Shown: positions 7,582-17,942, counted from the first letter of the stretch. The stretch is 64,000 nt of DNA from Actinomadura sp. NAK00032 (GCF_013364275.1 NZ_CP054932.1:4092001-4156000), one strand, 5' to 3'. Numbers and translations: made by a program. The notes: generated from the letters alone by a model not told the origin.

Positions 7582-8546
7582 TCGCGGTAGTCCCTTCCGG
7601 TGAGGGTGAGGAAGACGGTCTCCAGGCTGGGCCGGAGCTGGGTGGCGTCGGTGACGCCGACGCCGGCGGCGGAGCCGATCGTGACGAGCTCGCCGAGGAT
7701 GCCGTCGGGGGCGGCGGCGAACACCCGGACCTGGCCGTCGGTGACCTCGACCTTGCTGATGCCCTCCCGGTCGGAGAGCTTCTCGATCTCCCGCGGGGCG
7801 GGGGCGTCGTAGCTGACGGTGATGACGGTGTCGGCGCCGGCGCTGGACTTCAGCTGGTCGACGGTGCCGCTGGCGAGGACCGTGCCGTGGTCGACGACCG
7901 CGACCCGGTCGCAGAGCGCCTCGGCCTCCTCCATGTAGTGGGTGGTGAGGACGATCGTCTGCCCGGCCGCCTGGAGGCCGCGCAGCACCTCCCACAGGTT
8001 GGTGCGGGTCTGCGGGTCGAGGCCGGCGGTCGGCTCGTCCAGGAACAGCACCTCGGGCCCGTGCATGAGGGCCCGGCAGATCATCACCCGCTTGGCCTGC
8101 CCGCCGGAGATCTCGAACGGGTTGCCGCCGCGCTGCTCGGTGAGCCCGAACAGCTCCAGCAACTCGCCCGCGCGGCGGCGCGCGTCGCGGGCTCCGAGGC
8201 CGAAGTAGCGGCCGCGGAACTCCAGGTTCTCGGCGACGGTGAGGTCGCTGTCCAGCGTGTTGTTCTGCGACACCACGCCGATGCGCCGCTTGATCTCGAC
8301 GGCGTCCCGCACCACGTCCAGGCCGGTCACGTGCGCGCTGCCGCCCGTCGGGACGACCAGCGTGGTGAGCATGCCGATGGTGGTGGACTTGCCGGCGCCG
8401 TTCGGGCCGAGCAGCCCGAAGAACTCGCCGCGCGGGACGTCCAGGTCGATGCCCCGCACCGCGCGCACCTCAGGGCGGGGCCCGGACGCGGGATAGGTCT
8501 TGCGCAGGCCGGCCGTCCGGACGGCCGCTTCCGGGGATTCGGTCAT
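7578..8546 (-). CDS. ABC transporter ATP-binding protein (DrrA-like)
   Basis: ATPase partner of the following permease, 322 residues. Walker A GPNGAGKST is at 47-55, the signature is ISGGQAKRV, Walker B is VLFLDEPTAGLD and the switch histidine is in LTTHYMEEAE. A C-terminal extension of about 90 residues after the ABC core is usual for DrrA-type daunorubicin-resistance ATPases. The ATG at 8546 overlaps the MarR stop (ATGA), and its own stop overlaps the permease start, so the three genes are one operon. The substrate cannot be inferred. Confidence 0.9.
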   Translation of the reverse strand: MTESPEAAVRTAGLRKTYPASGPRPEVRAVRGIDLDVPRGEFFGLLGPNGAGKSTTIGMLTTLVVPTGGSAHVTGLDVVRDAVEIKRRIGVVSQNNTLDSDLTVAENLEFRGRYFGLGARDARRRAGELLELFGLTEQRGGNPFEISGGQAKRVMICRALMHGPEVLFLDEPTAGLDPQTRTNLWEVLRGLQAAGQTIVLTTHYMEEAEALCDRVAVVDHGTVLASGTVDQLKSSAGADTVITVSYDAPAPREIEKLSDREGISKVEVTDGQVRVFAAAPDGILGELVTIGSAAGVGVTDATQLRPSLETVFLTLTGRDYRE

Positions 8547-9127
8547 GCGCCGTCTCCCTCCGCTTCCTCGTCGTCGCTGTCGTGCAGGTCGTTGTCGTGG
8601 AGCTCGTCGTCGTGCAGGTCGTCGTCGTGGGAGTCGTCGCCGTGGAGCCGGCAGTCGTCGTGGGAGTAGTTCTCGAATCGCTCGATCAGCTTGAGCAGGA
8701 ACCGGCGGACGGCCTCCACGTCCTCCTCGCCGACGACGTCGTAGAGGCGGCCGAGGTCCCGGCCGATGGGTTCGGCCTTCTCGGCGAGCAGCTCGCGGCC
8801 GGCGTCGGTGATGCGCAGCATGACCCCGCGCCGGTCGCGGTGGGAGGGCTCGCGCCGGACGTGCCCGTTGCGCTCCAGCGTGTCGACCACCGAGGTGATC
8901 GTCGCGGGGGTGACGTGCAGCCGCTTGGCGACCTCGCCCGGGCGCAGGCCGTCCTCGACGATCAGCAGCCGCAGCAGGAAGTACCCGGCGGGGCTGATGC
9001 CGTGCCGCTCGACGATCCGCCAGACCACGGGGCCCGACAGCCGCGAGGCCGCGCCGAAGAGCCTGCCGACCGGCCACTCCTCCCTGGGGCCGTACATCTT
9101 GAGGTCGTCGATCCCGAAACCGCCCAT
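8543..9127 (-). CDS. MarR family transcriptional regulator with His/Asp-rich tail
   Basis: Winged-helix repressor of the MarR family and first gene of the exporter operon. The DNA-binding core runs from WRIVERHGISPAGYFLLR through VAKRLHVTPATITSVVDTLERNG to the wing RDRRGVMLRITDAG. The last 40 residues are extraordinary for the family: histidines spaced regularly among aspartates (HDDDLHDDELHDNDLHD), a likely metal-binding tail. I choose the ATG at 9127, 194 residues; it sits at the expected transcription start of a good promoter, so the message may be leaderless, which fits the lack of a ribosome site. An upstream TTG at 9163 overlaps the -35 element and is unlikely. It probably represses its own operon. 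Confidence 0.85.
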   Translation of the reverse strand: MGGFGIDDLKMYGPREEWPVGRLFGAASRLSGPVVWRIVERHGISPAGYFLLRLLIVEDGLRPGEVAKRLHVTPATITSVVDTLERNGHVRREPSHRDRRGVMLRITDAGRELLAEKAEPIGRDLGRLYDVVGEEDVEAVRRFLLKLIERFENYSHDDCRLHGDDSHDDDLHDDELHDNDLHDSDDEEAEGDGA

Positions 9128-9134
9128 GGCGGTG

Positions 9135-9180
9135 ATGTTAGAGCCCTGAACTTTAGATGGCAAATCTTTAGCCCTCTAAA
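9135..9180 (-). promoter_or_regulatory. Promoter and probable MarR operator of the exporter operon
   Basis: On the minus strand TTGCCA (9163-9158), 17 bases, TAACAT (9140-9135). The start of transcription would fall at about 9127-9128, on the ATG itself. Overlapping the -35 element are AGAT-GGCAA-ATCT (9155-9167) and the wider pair TTTAGA (9152-9157) / TCTAAA (9175-9180), candidate MarR sites. Confidence 0.55.
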
Positions 9181-9229
9181 TACTCGCTGTGGCGCTCATC
9201 TCAGCAGGTGGGAAAACCGGACCCTGGCG

Positions 9230-9258
9230 TTGAATAGACATCCATGGTCCTGCATACT
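9230..9258 (+). promoter_or_regulatory. argC promoter with overlapping ARG box
   Basis: TTGAAT (9230-9235), 17 bases, CATACT (9253-9258) forms a sigma-70-type promoter. TGAAT-AGAC-ATCCA (9231-9244) matches the known ARG-box pattern TGAAT-WWWW-ATTCA except for one base in the right half and two in the middle. It overlaps the -35 element, so ArgR binding there would block transcription of the arginine cluster. Confidence 0.7.
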
Positions 9259-9288
9259 CTTGCTTGTTGTCTTCGAGAGGGCGGGGAG

Positions 9289-10317
9289 ATGGGAATCCGG
9301 ACGGCGGTCGCCGGCGCCAGCGGTTACGCGGGCGGCGAGCTGCTGCGCATCCTGGCGGGACATCCAGAGTTCGAGATCGGCGCGCTGACGGCGGGCTCCA
9401 ACGCCGGCACCGAGCTGGGCGCGCACCAGCCCCACCTGCGATCCCTGGCCGGGCGCGTCCTGGCCGAGACCACCCCCGAGACCCTGTCCGGCCACGACGT
9501 GGTGTTCCTGGCGCTGCCGCACGGCCAGTCCGGGCCGCTCGCCGCGCGGCTCGGCGAGGACGTGCTGGTCATCGACTGCGGCGCGGACCACCGGCTCGCC
9601 GACGCGGCCGCCTGGGAGGCGTTCTACGGCACCCCCCACGCGGGCACCTGGCCCTACGGGCTGCCCGAGCTGCCCGGCCACCGCGAGGCGCTGCGCGGCG
9701 CACGGCGGATCGCCGTCCCGGGCTGCTACCCGACCGCGGTGTCGCTCGCGCTGGCCCCCGCGTACGCGGCCGGGCTCGCCGAGCCCGACGCCGTCGTCGT
9801 CGCCGCGTCCGGCACCTCCGGCGCGGGACGGGCCCTCAAGCCGCACCTGCTCGGCAGCGAGGTGATGGGCTCGATGTCCGCCTACGGCGTCGGCGGGACG
9901 CATAGGCATACGCCCGAGATGGTGCAGAACCTCAGCGCCGCCGCGGGGGAGCCGGTCACGGTCTCCTTCACCCCGACGCTCGCGCCGATGAGCCGCGGCA
10001 TCCTCGCCACCTGCACGGCCAAGGCCCGCCCCGGCACGACCGCCGCGGCGCTGCGCGCCGCCTACACCGAGGCCTACGCCGCCGAGCCGTTCGCCGGCCT
10101 GCTCCCCGAGGGCCGCTGGCCCGCCACGTCCATGACGCTCGGCGCGAACACCGTCCTCCTCCAGACGGCCCTGGACGAGGCGGCGGGCCGCATCGTCGTG
10201 GTCGCCGCCGTCGACAACCTCGCCAAGGGCACCGCGGGCGGCGCGGTCCAGAGCGCCAACATCGCCCTCGGCCTCCCGGAAGAACTCGGGCTCACCACGA
10301 TCGGAGTGTCCCCTTGA
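9289..10317 (+). CDS. argC: N-acetyl-gamma-glutamyl-phosphate reductase
   Basis: Third step of arginine synthesis: NADPH-dependent reduction of N-acetylglutamyl phosphate to the semialdehyde, in the cytoplasm. The 342-residue length is normal. An N-terminal Rossmann motif VAGASGYAGGELLR is at 7-20, and the catalytic cysteine is C146 in VPGCYPTAV. The ATG at 9289 is used because the protein aligns from MGIRTAVAGA; an in-frame ATG at 9244 would lie within the ARG box. First gene of the arg operon; its stop overlaps the TTG start of argJ (TTGA). Confidence 0.95.
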   Translation: MGIRTAVAGASGYAGGELLRILAGHPEFEIGALTAGSNAGTELGAHQPHLRSLAGRVLAETTPETLSGHDVVFLALPHGQSGPLAARLGEDVLVIDCGADHRLADAAAWEAFYGTPHAGTWPYGLPELPGHREALRGARRIAVPGCYPTAVSLALAPAYAAGLAEPDAVVVAASGTSGAGRALKPHLLGSEVMGSMSAYGVGGTHRHTPEMVQNLSAAAGEPVTVSFTPTLAPMSRGILATCTAKARPGTTAAALRAAYTEAYAAEPFAGLLPEGRWPATSMTLGANTVLLQTALDEAAGRIVVVAAVDNLAKGTAGGAVQSANIALGLPEELGLTTIGVSP

Positions 10318-11471
10318 GCGTCACCGCCCCCCGGGGTTTCCGCGCCGCGGGCGTCGTCGCCGGGCTCAAGCCCAGCGGCAACCGCGACCTGGCCCTCGTC
10401 GTCAACGACGGACCGTCCCGCGCGGCGGCCGGCGTCTTCACCCGCAACCGCGTGAAGGCCGCGCCCGTCCTGTGGTCCGAGCAGGTCCTCGCCGGCGGCC
10501 GCGTCCGCGCGGTCGTGCTCAACGCGGGCGGCGCCAACGCCTGCACCGGCGCCCCCGGCTTCCAGGACACCCACGCCACCGCCGAGAAGGCGGCCGAGCT
10601 GCTGGCGGACTCCGCCGGCGAGATCGCGGTCTGCTCCACCGGGCTGATCGGCGAGCGGCTCCCCATGGACCTGCTGCTGCCCGGCGTCGGCAAGGCCGCC
10701 GCCGAGCTGTCGCGCGGCGACGGCGGGCTCGCCGCCGCCGACGCGATCCGCACCACCGACACCGTCGCGAAGATCTCCTTCCGGCAGGGCGCGGGCGGCT
10801 ACATGATCGGCGCGATGGCCAAGGGCGCCGGCATGCTCGCGCCGTCGCTGGCCACCATGCTCTGCGTGGTCACCACCGACGCCGACCTGCCCGCCGAGAC
10901 CCTCGACCGGGCGCTGCGCGCGGCGACCGGCGCCACCCTCGACCGGCTCGACTCCGACGGCTGCATGTCCACCAACGACACCGTCCTGCTGCTGGCGTCC
11001 GGCGCCGCCGGGACCGTTCCGGACGAGGAGGAGTTCACCGCGCTGCTCACCGAGGTGTGCGCCGACCTGACCCGGCAGCTGCTGGTGGACGCCGAGGGCG
11101 CGTCCAAGGCCATCGCGATCGAGGTCGTCGGCGCCGCGTCCGAGGACGACGCCGTCACCGTCGGGCGGTCCATCGCCCGCAACAACCTGCTCAAGTGCGC
11201 CGTCCACGGCGAGGACCCGAACTGGGGCCGGGTGCTGTCGGCGGTCGGCACCACCGACGCGGTGTTCGAGCCCGACCACCTCAACGTCGCGATCAACGGC
11301 GTGTGGGTGTGCCGCAACGGCGCGTCCGGCGACGACCGCGACAAGGTCGACCTGCGCCCCCGGGACGTGACGATCACCGTCGACCTCGCGGCGGGCCCGC
11401 ACAGCGCCACCGTCTGGACGACCGACCTCACCGCCGACTACGTCCACGAGAACTCGGCGTACTCGACATGA
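10314..11471 (+). CDS. argJ: Bifunctional glutamate N-acetyltransferase/ornithine acetyltransferase
   Basis: ArgJ recycles the acetyl group from N-acetylornithine to glutamate and, if bifunctional, also uses acetyl-CoA. The 385-residue precursor cleaves itself before the catalytic threonine, here T181 in the conserved SLATMLC segment after KGAGMLAP. The NNLLKCAVHGEDPNWGR region is typical. The start is a TTG overlapping the argC stop; the short, conserved N-terminus SVTAPRGFRAAGV supports it. Its own stop overlaps the argB ATG. Presence of argJ means the cyclic acetyl pathway. Confidence 0.95.
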   Translation: MSVTAPRGFRAAGVVAGLKPSGNRDLALVVNDGPSRAAAGVFTRNRVKAAPVLWSEQVLAGGRVRAVVLNAGGANACTGAPGFQDTHATAEKAAELLADSAGEIAVCSTGLIGERLPMDLLLPGVGKAAAELSRGDGGLAAADAIRTTDTVAKISFRQGAGGYMIGAMAKGAGMLAPSLATMLCVVTTDADLPAETLDRALRAATGATLDRLDSDGCMSTNDTVLLLASGAAGTVPDEEEFTALLTEVCADLTRQLLVDAEGASKAIAIEVVGAASEDDAVTVGRSIARNNLLKCAVHGEDPNWGRVLSAVGTTDAVFEPDHLNVAINGVWVCRNGASGDDRDKVDLRPRDVTITVDLAAGPHSATVWTTDLTADYVHENSAYST

Positions 11472-12412
11472 GCGCGATCACCAGCGGATCGCGGATCCGC
11501 GGCAACCGGGCGGGCGTGCTGCCGAAGGCGGAGACGCTCATCAAGGCGCTGCCGTGGCTGGAGCGCTTCCACGGCAAGACCGTCGTGATCAAGTACGGCG
11601 GCCACGCGATGACCGACGAGGCACTGCGGCACTCGTTCGCCGAGGACATCGTGTTCCTGCGCTACGCCGGGCTGAAGCCGGTGATCGTGCACGGCGGCGG
11701 CCCGCAGATCAACGCCGCGCTCGCCCGCAACGGCATCGACTCGACGTTCACCGCCGGGCTGCGGGTCACCACGCCGGAGGCCATGGAGGTCGTCCGGATG
11801 GTGCTGACCGGGCAGGTGCAGCGCGACGTCGTCGGGCTCATCAACCGGCACGGCCCGTTCGCGCTCGGCATGTCCGGCGAGGACGCGAACCTGCTCACCG
11901 CCGAGCGCAAGCACGCGGTCGTCGACGGCGAGAAGGTCGACATCGGCCAGGTCGGCGAGATCGTCGAGGTCCAGGTCGGCGCCGTCCGGGCGCTGCTGGA
12001 CGACGGCCGCGTCCCGGTCGTGTCCAGCATCGCGCGCGGCGACGACGGCGAGGTCTACAACGTCAACGCCGACACCGCCGCCGCGGCGCTGGCCGTCGCG
12101 CTGGACGCGGCGAAGCTCGTCGTGCTCACCGACGTCGACGGCCTGTACGCGAACTGGCCGGACAGCGACGACGTGATCGACGGCCTCACCACCGACGAGC
12201 TGGCCGCGCTGCTGCCGGGCCTGTCGGCCGGGATGGTGCCGAAGATGGAGGCCTGCCTGACCGCCGTGCGCGGCGGCGTCCCGCAGGCCCACGTGCTGGA
12301 CGGCCGCGTCCCGCACTCGCTGCTGCTGGAGATCTTCACCGACGAAGGGATCGGAACGATGGTGCTGCCCAGCCTCCCGGGCGCCGCGCCGGAGCCGGAG
12401 GCGGCGCCGTGA
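11468..12412 (+). CDS. argB: Acetylglutamate kinase
   Basis: Phosphorylates N-acetylglutamate with ATP; normally the arginine-inhibited step. It has 314 residues of the amino-acid kinase fold, with KYGGHA at 42-47 for phosphate binding, HGGGPQINAAL, the NVNADTAAAALA segment and LVVLTDVDGLY. An N-terminal extension of about 35 residues before the fold is present, as in arginine-sensitive, hexameric enzymes; feedback inhibition is therefore likely by family knowledge. ATG overlaps argJ stop by four bases; the stop overlaps the argD GTG. Confidence 0.95.
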   Translation: MSAITSGSRIRGNRAGVLPKAETLIKALPWLERFHGKTVVIKYGGHAMTDEALRHSFAEDIVFLRYAGLKPVIVHGGGPQINAALARNGIDSTFTAGLRVTTPEAMEVVRMVLTGQVQRDVVGLINRHGPFALGMSGEDANLLTAERKHAVVDGEKVDIGQVGEIVEVQVGAVRALLDDGRVPVVSSIARGDDGEVYNVNADTAAAALAVALDAAKLVVLTDVDGLYANWPDSDDVIDGLTTDELAALLPGLSAGMVPKMEACLTAVRGGVPQAHVLDGRVPHSLLLEIFTDEGIGTMVLPSLPGAAPEPEAAP

Positions 12413-13599
12413 GCGGCCTGCGGGAGCGGTTCGAGACCGCGTTCATGCCGAACTACGGGGTGCCGCCGGTGGCGCTGGCGCGCGGCGAGGGCTGCCGGGT
12501 CTGGGACACCGCCGGCCGCGAGTACCTCGACCTGATCGCCGGAATCGCGGTCACCTCGCTCGGGCACGGGCACCCCGCCCTCGTCGAGGCGGTGTCGTCG
12601 CAGGTCGCCACCCTCGCGCACACCTCCAACCTCTTCCTCAACGAGCCGGAGGTGCTGCTCGCCGAGCGGCTGCGGGACCTGCTCGGCGGCGACGGGAGGG
12701 TGTTCCTCGCCAACAGCGGCACCGAGGCCAACGAGTGCGCGCTCAAGCTCGCGATCAAGTACGGCAGGGCGAACGGCCGGTCGTACTTCGTCGCCGCGGA
12801 GAACGGGTTCCACGGCCGGAGCATGGGCGCGCTGTCGCTGACCGGCAAGGCCTCCATCCGGGAGCCGTTCGGGCCGTTCGCCATCGACGTCCGCTTCGTC
12901 CCCTACGGTGACGCGGACGCGCTGAAGGCCGCCGTCGGCGCCGACTGCGCCGCCGTGTTCCTGGAGCCCACGCAGGGCGAGGGCGGGGTCGTCCCGCCGC
13001 CCGCGGGCTACCTCACGGCCGCCCGCGAGATCTGCGACGCCGCCGGCGCGCTGCTCGTCGCCGACGAGATCCAGTCGGCGATCGGCCGCACCGGCACCTG
13101 GTTCGCGTTCGAGCACGAGGGCGTCCGGCCCGACGTCATCACCCTCGCCAAGGGGCTCGGCGGGGGCCTGCCGATCGGGGCGTGCGTCGCGTTCGGCCCG
13201 CACGGCGACCTGTTCGCCAAGGGCGACCACGGCAGCACCTTCGGCGGGAACCCGGTCGCCGCCGCCGCGGCCCTCGCCGTCCTCAGCACCATCGACGAGG
13301 ACGGCCTGCTCGCCAACGCCGTCGCGGCCGGGGACGTCCTGGCCGCCGGGCTCGGCGCCATCGAGCACCCGCTGCTCGCGGGCGTGCGGGGCCGCGGGCT
13401 GTGGCGCGCCGCCGTCCTCACCGGGCCGCACGCGCCCGCCGTGGAGGCCGCCGCCCGCGACGCCGGCTTCCTGATCAACGCCGTGCAGCCGGACGCGCTG
13501 CGGATCGCGCCGCCGCTCGTCATCACCACCGCGCAGGTGCGGTCGTTCACCGACGCGTTCCCGGCGATCCTCGCCGCCGCCGCCGGACAGGAGGGATGA
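12409..13599 (+). CDS. argD: Acetylornithine aminotransferase
   Basis: PLP-dependent class III aminotransferase making N-acetylornithine from the semialdehyde and glutamate. It has 396 residues, with SGTEANECALKLA for cofactor phosphate binding, the ADEIQ motif near 219-222, and the Schiff-base lysine K248 in TLAKGLGGG. Start is a GTG in a GTGA overlap with argB. In many actinobacteria ArgD also serves lysine synthesis; nothing here tests that. Confidence 0.94.
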   Translation: MSGLRERFETAFMPNYGVPPVALARGEGCRVWDTAGREYLDLIAGIAVTSLGHGHPALVEAVSSQVATLAHTSNLFLNEPEVLLAERLRDLLGGDGRVFLANSGTEANECALKLAIKYGRANGRSYFVAAENGFHGRSMGALSLTGKASIREPFGPFAIDVRFVPYGDADALKAAVGADCAAVFLEPTQGEGGVVPPPAGYLTAAREICDAAGALLVADEIQSAIGRTGTWFAFEHEGVRPDVITLAKGLGGGLPIGACVAFGPHGDLFAKGDHGSTFGGNPVAAAAALAVLSTIDEDGLLANAVAAGDVLAAGLGAIEHPLLAGVRGRGLWRAAVLTGPHAPAVEAAARDAGFLINAVQPDALRIAPPLVITTAQVRSFTDAFPAILAAAAGQEG

Positions 13600-13601
13600 C
13601 C

Positions 13602-14519
13602 ATGACCAGGCACTTCCTCCGCGACGACGACCTGGCCCCCGCCGAGCAGGCCGAGGTCCTCGACCTCGCCGCGAAGGTGAAGAAGGACCGGTTCGCCCAC
13701 CGGCCGCTGGAGGGTCCCCGGTCCGTCGCCGTCCTGTTCGACAAGCCCTCCACCCGGACCCGGCTGTCGTTCACCGCCGGCATCGCCGAACTGGGCGGCA
13801 ACCCCCTCGTCATGGACGCCGGGACGAGCCAGCTCGGCCGCGGCGAGACCATCGCCGACACCGCCCGCGTCCTGGAGCGGCAGGTCAGCGCCATCGTGTG
13901 GCGGACCGCCGGGCAGGAGCGCATCGACGAGATGGCCGCCGGCACCACCGTCCCGGTCGTCAACGCCCTCACCGACGAGTTCCACCCCTGCCAGATCCTC
14001 GCCGACCTGCAGACCGTCCGGGAGGCCAAGGGCGACCTCGCCGGCGCCGTCCTCGCCTACTTCGGCGACGGCGCCAACAACATGGCGCACTCCTACCTGC
14101 TCGGCTGCGCCACCGCCGGGATGCACGTCCGTGTCGGCGCCCCCGCGTCGCTGCCGCCGCACCCCGCCGTCGTCGCCCGCGCCACCGAGATCGCCGCCGC
14201 CACCGGCGGGTCCGTGACCGTCACCGACGACGCCGCGCAGGCCGCCGCCGGAGCCGACGTCCTCGCCACCGACACCTGGGTCTCGATGGGCCAGGACGGC
14301 AAGGACACCTCGCTCTACGCGCCCTACGCCGTGACCGAGGAGCTGCTCGCCCTCGCCGACCCGGCCGCGGTCGTCCTGCACTGCCTGCCCGCCTACCGCG
14401 GGAAGGAGATCGCCGCCTCCGTCCTGGACGGCCCCCAGAGCCGCGTCTGGGACGAGGCGGAGAACCGGCTGCACGCCCAGAAGGCGCTGCTCGTCTGGCT
14501 GCTGGAGCGCTCCCGGTGA
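13602..14519 (+). CDS. argF: Ornithine carbamoyltransferase
   Basis: Forms citrulline from ornithine and carbamoyl phosphate. It has 305 residues, with the carbamoyl-phosphate motif STRT at 50-53, HPCQ after DEF, DTWVSMGQ and the ornithine-site HCLPAYRG. I choose the ATG at 13602, seven bases after AGGAGGG; the ATG at 13596 is too close to that ribosome site. The 2-base gap to argD and the GTGA overlap with argR keep it in the operon. Confidence 0.94.
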   Translation: MTRHFLRDDDLAPAEQAEVLDLAAKVKKDRFAHRPLEGPRSVAVLFDKPSTRTRLSFTAGIAELGGNPLVMDAGTSQLGRGETIADTARVLERQVSAIVWRTAGQERIDEMAAGTTVPVVNALTDEFHPCQILADLQTVREAKGDLAGAVLAYFGDGANNMAHSYLLGCATAGMHVRVGAPASLPPHPAVVARATEIAAATGGSVTVTDDAAQAAAGADVLATDTWVSMGQDGKDTSLYAPYAVTEELLALADPAAVVLHCLPAYRGKEIAASVLDGPQSRVWDEAENRLHAQKALLVWLLERSR

Positions 14520-15031
14520 CCACCCCCATGACCAAGGCCGCCCGGCACGCCCGGGTGATCGAGCTGCTGACCCGGCACCCCGTCCACTCGCAGGGGGAGC
14601 TCGCGAAGCTCCTCGGCGACGACGGCGTCGAGGTCACCCAGGCCACGCTCTCGCGCGACCTGGTCGAGATCGGCGCGGTGAAGCTGCGCGCCGACGACGG
14701 CAGCCTGATCTACGCCGTCCCCGGAGAGGGCGGCGAGCGGATCCGGCGGGCCCGCACCGGGGCCGCCGAGACCTTCACCGGACGGCTCTCCCGGCTCGCC
14801 GCGGAGCTGCTCGTCTCGGCCGAGGCGTCGGCCAACCTGGTCATGGTGCGGACCCCGCCCGGGGCCGCGCAGTACCTGGCCTCGGCGATCGACCACGCCG
14901 AGTGGCCGACGATCCTCGGCACCGTCGCCGGCGACGACTCGATCCTCGTCATCGCCCGCGACCCGACCGGCGGGGAGGACGTCGCGCAGGCGCTCCTCAG
15001 GCTGACGGGCGGGCGCGAACGACGAAGTTAG
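14516..15031 (+). CDS. argR: Arginine repressor
   Basis: Hexameric ArgR/AhrC regulator, 171 residues from a GTG in a GTGA overlap with argF; an ATG at 14528 is an alternative. The N-terminal winged helix contains ELAKLLGDDGVEVTQATLSRDLVEIGAVKLR. The C-terminal arginine-binding domain contains TPPGAAQYLASAIDH and GTVAGDDSILVIAR, where the DD pair contacts arginine in the family. Encoded inside the operon it controls; the ARG box at argC is its expected site. Confidence 0.93.
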   Translation: MTTPMTKAARHARVIELLTRHPVHSQGELAKLLGDDGVEVTQATLSRDLVEIGAVKLRADDGSLIYAVPGEGGERIRRARTGAAETFTGRLSRLAAELLVSAEASANLVMVRTPPGAAQYLASAIDHAEWPTILGTVAGDDSILVIARDPTGGEDVAQALLRLTGGRERRS

Positions 15032-15048
15032 GGGCCGCGCGCGGCCCC
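15031..15048 (+). terminator. GC-rich hairpin in the argR-argG gap
   Basis: GGGGCCG-CGCG-CGGCCCC immediately follows the argR stop. It has no T run, so it may be a partial terminator or mRNA-stabilising end rather than a full stop before argG. Confidence 0.4.
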
Positions 15049-15097
15049 GCATCCCAGCCTTTCGAATCCGCACACTTTCGCACAGGAGACAGAGACC

Positions 15098-16300
15098 ATG
15101 AGCGAGCGCGTCGTACTCGCGTACTCCGGGGGCCTGGACACCTCCGTCGCCATCCCGTACCTCGCCGAGCAGACCGGCGGCGAGGTCATCGCCGTCGCCG
15201 TCGACGTCGGCCAGGGCGGCGAGGACCTCGACACCATCCGCAAGCGGGCCCTGGCCTGCGGCGCCGCCGAGGCCGTCGTCGTGGACGCCAGGGAGGAGTT
15301 CGCCGCGGACTTCTGCGTCCCCGCCATGCAGGCCAACGCCCTCTACATGGACCGCTACCCGCTGGTGTCGGCGCTGTCCCGGCCGCTGATCGTCAAGCAC
15401 CTGGTGGCGGCCGCGAAGGAGTTCGGCGGCACCACCGTCTCGCACGGCTGCACCGGCAAGGGCAACGACCAGGTCCGGTTCGAGGCCGGGCTGTCGGCCC
15501 TCGACCCCGGGCTCAAGGTCATCGCGCCCGCCCGCGACTTCGCCTGGACGCGGGACAAGGCCATCGCCTTCGCCGAGGACAAGGGCCTCCCGATCGACGT
15601 GTCGGCCAAGTCGCCGTACTCCATCGACCAGAACCTGTGGGGCCGCGCCGTCGAGACCGGCTTCCTGGAGGACATCTGGAACGGGCCCATCGAGGACGTC
15701 TACGAGTACACCGCCGACCCGGCCGAGCCGCGCGAGGCCGACGAGGTCGTCATCACGTTCGCGGCCGGCGTGCCCGTCGCGCTGGACGGCCGGCCGCTCA
15801 CCCCGTACCAGGTCGTCGCCGAGCTGAACCGGCGCGCGGGCGCGCAGGGCGTCGGCCGCATCGACATGGTCGAGGACCGGCTCGTCGGCATCAAGAGCCG
15901 CGAGGTGTACGAGGCCCCGGCCGCGATCGCGCTGATGGCCGCGCACATGGAGCTGGAGAACGTCACCGTCGAGCGCGACCTCGCCCGCTTCAAGCGGTCC
16001 GTCGACCAGCGCTGGGGCGAGCTGGTCTACGACGGCCTGTGGTTCTCGCCGCTGAAGGAGTCCCTGGACGCCTTCATCGCCGACGCGCAGAAGCACGTCT
16101 CCGGCGACGTCCGGATGACCCTGCACGGCGGGCGCGCCGTCGTCACCGGCCGGCGCAGCGCCGCCTCGCTCTACAGCTACGACCTCGCCACCTACGACAC
16201 CGGCGACGCCTTCGACCAGAGCCTCGCCAAGGGCTTCGTCGAGCTGTGGAGCCTGCCCAGCAAGATCGCCGCCAAGCGCGACCGCGACGCCGGCGCCTGA
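15098..16300 (+). CDS. argG: Argininosuccinate synthase
   Basis: Joins citrulline and aspartate with ATP to argininosuccinate. It has 400 residues, with the N-type PP-loop AYSGGLDTS at 8-16 and the GCTGKGNDQVRFE segment that binds citrulline and aspartate. ATG 15098 follows AGGAGACAGAGACC. A 66-base gap from argR holds a hairpin, so argG may have its own promoter or be read through. Standard family length. Confidence 0.95.
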   Translation: MSERVVLAYSGGLDTSVAIPYLAEQTGGEVIAVAVDVGQGGEDLDTIRKRALACGAAEAVVVDAREEFAADFCVPAMQANALYMDRYPLVSALSRPLIVKHLVAAAKEFGGTTVSHGCTGKGNDQVRFEAGLSALDPGLKVIAPARDFAWTRDKAIAFAEDKGLPIDVSAKSPYSIDQNLWGRAVETGFLEDIWNGPIEDVYEYTADPAEPREADEVVITFAAGVPVALDGRPLTPYQVVAELNRRAGAQGVGRIDMVEDRLVGIKSREVYEAPAAIALMAAHMELENVTVERDLARFKRSVDQRWGELVYDGLWFSPLKESLDAFIADAQKHVSGDVRMTLHGGRAVVTGRRSAASLYSYDLATYDTGDAFDQSLAKGFVELWSLPSKIAAKRDRDAGA

Positions 16301-16360
16301 CCGGACGCGCCGCGGGCGGCGCAAAGGACGCCGTACCCTGTGGCGGACGTGCCACCATGC

Positions 16361-16389
16361 GCGGGGACGCCCTCGGCGGGCGTCCCCGC
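16361..16389 (+). terminator. Hairpin between argG and argH
   Basis: GCGGGGACGCC (16361-16371) pairs perfectly with GGCGTCCCCGC (16379-16389), 7-nt loop. It sits 60 bases before argH. With no T run it could be an imperfect terminator or attenuator separating argH expression from argG. Confidence 0.5.
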
Positions 16390-16448
16390 CTGCCGTGGAG
16401 CGGCGCGCAGACGACAAACGATCAGCGGTGGGAAGAAGAGGAATTCTC

Positions 16449-17867
<1,419 letters not shown>

Positions 17868-17942
17868 CGGCCGCGTCCGGGGCGGTGCGGGCGGCGGCAT
17901 AGGCTGGCCGGCGGAACCGGCCCCCTAGACCACGGTGAGGCG

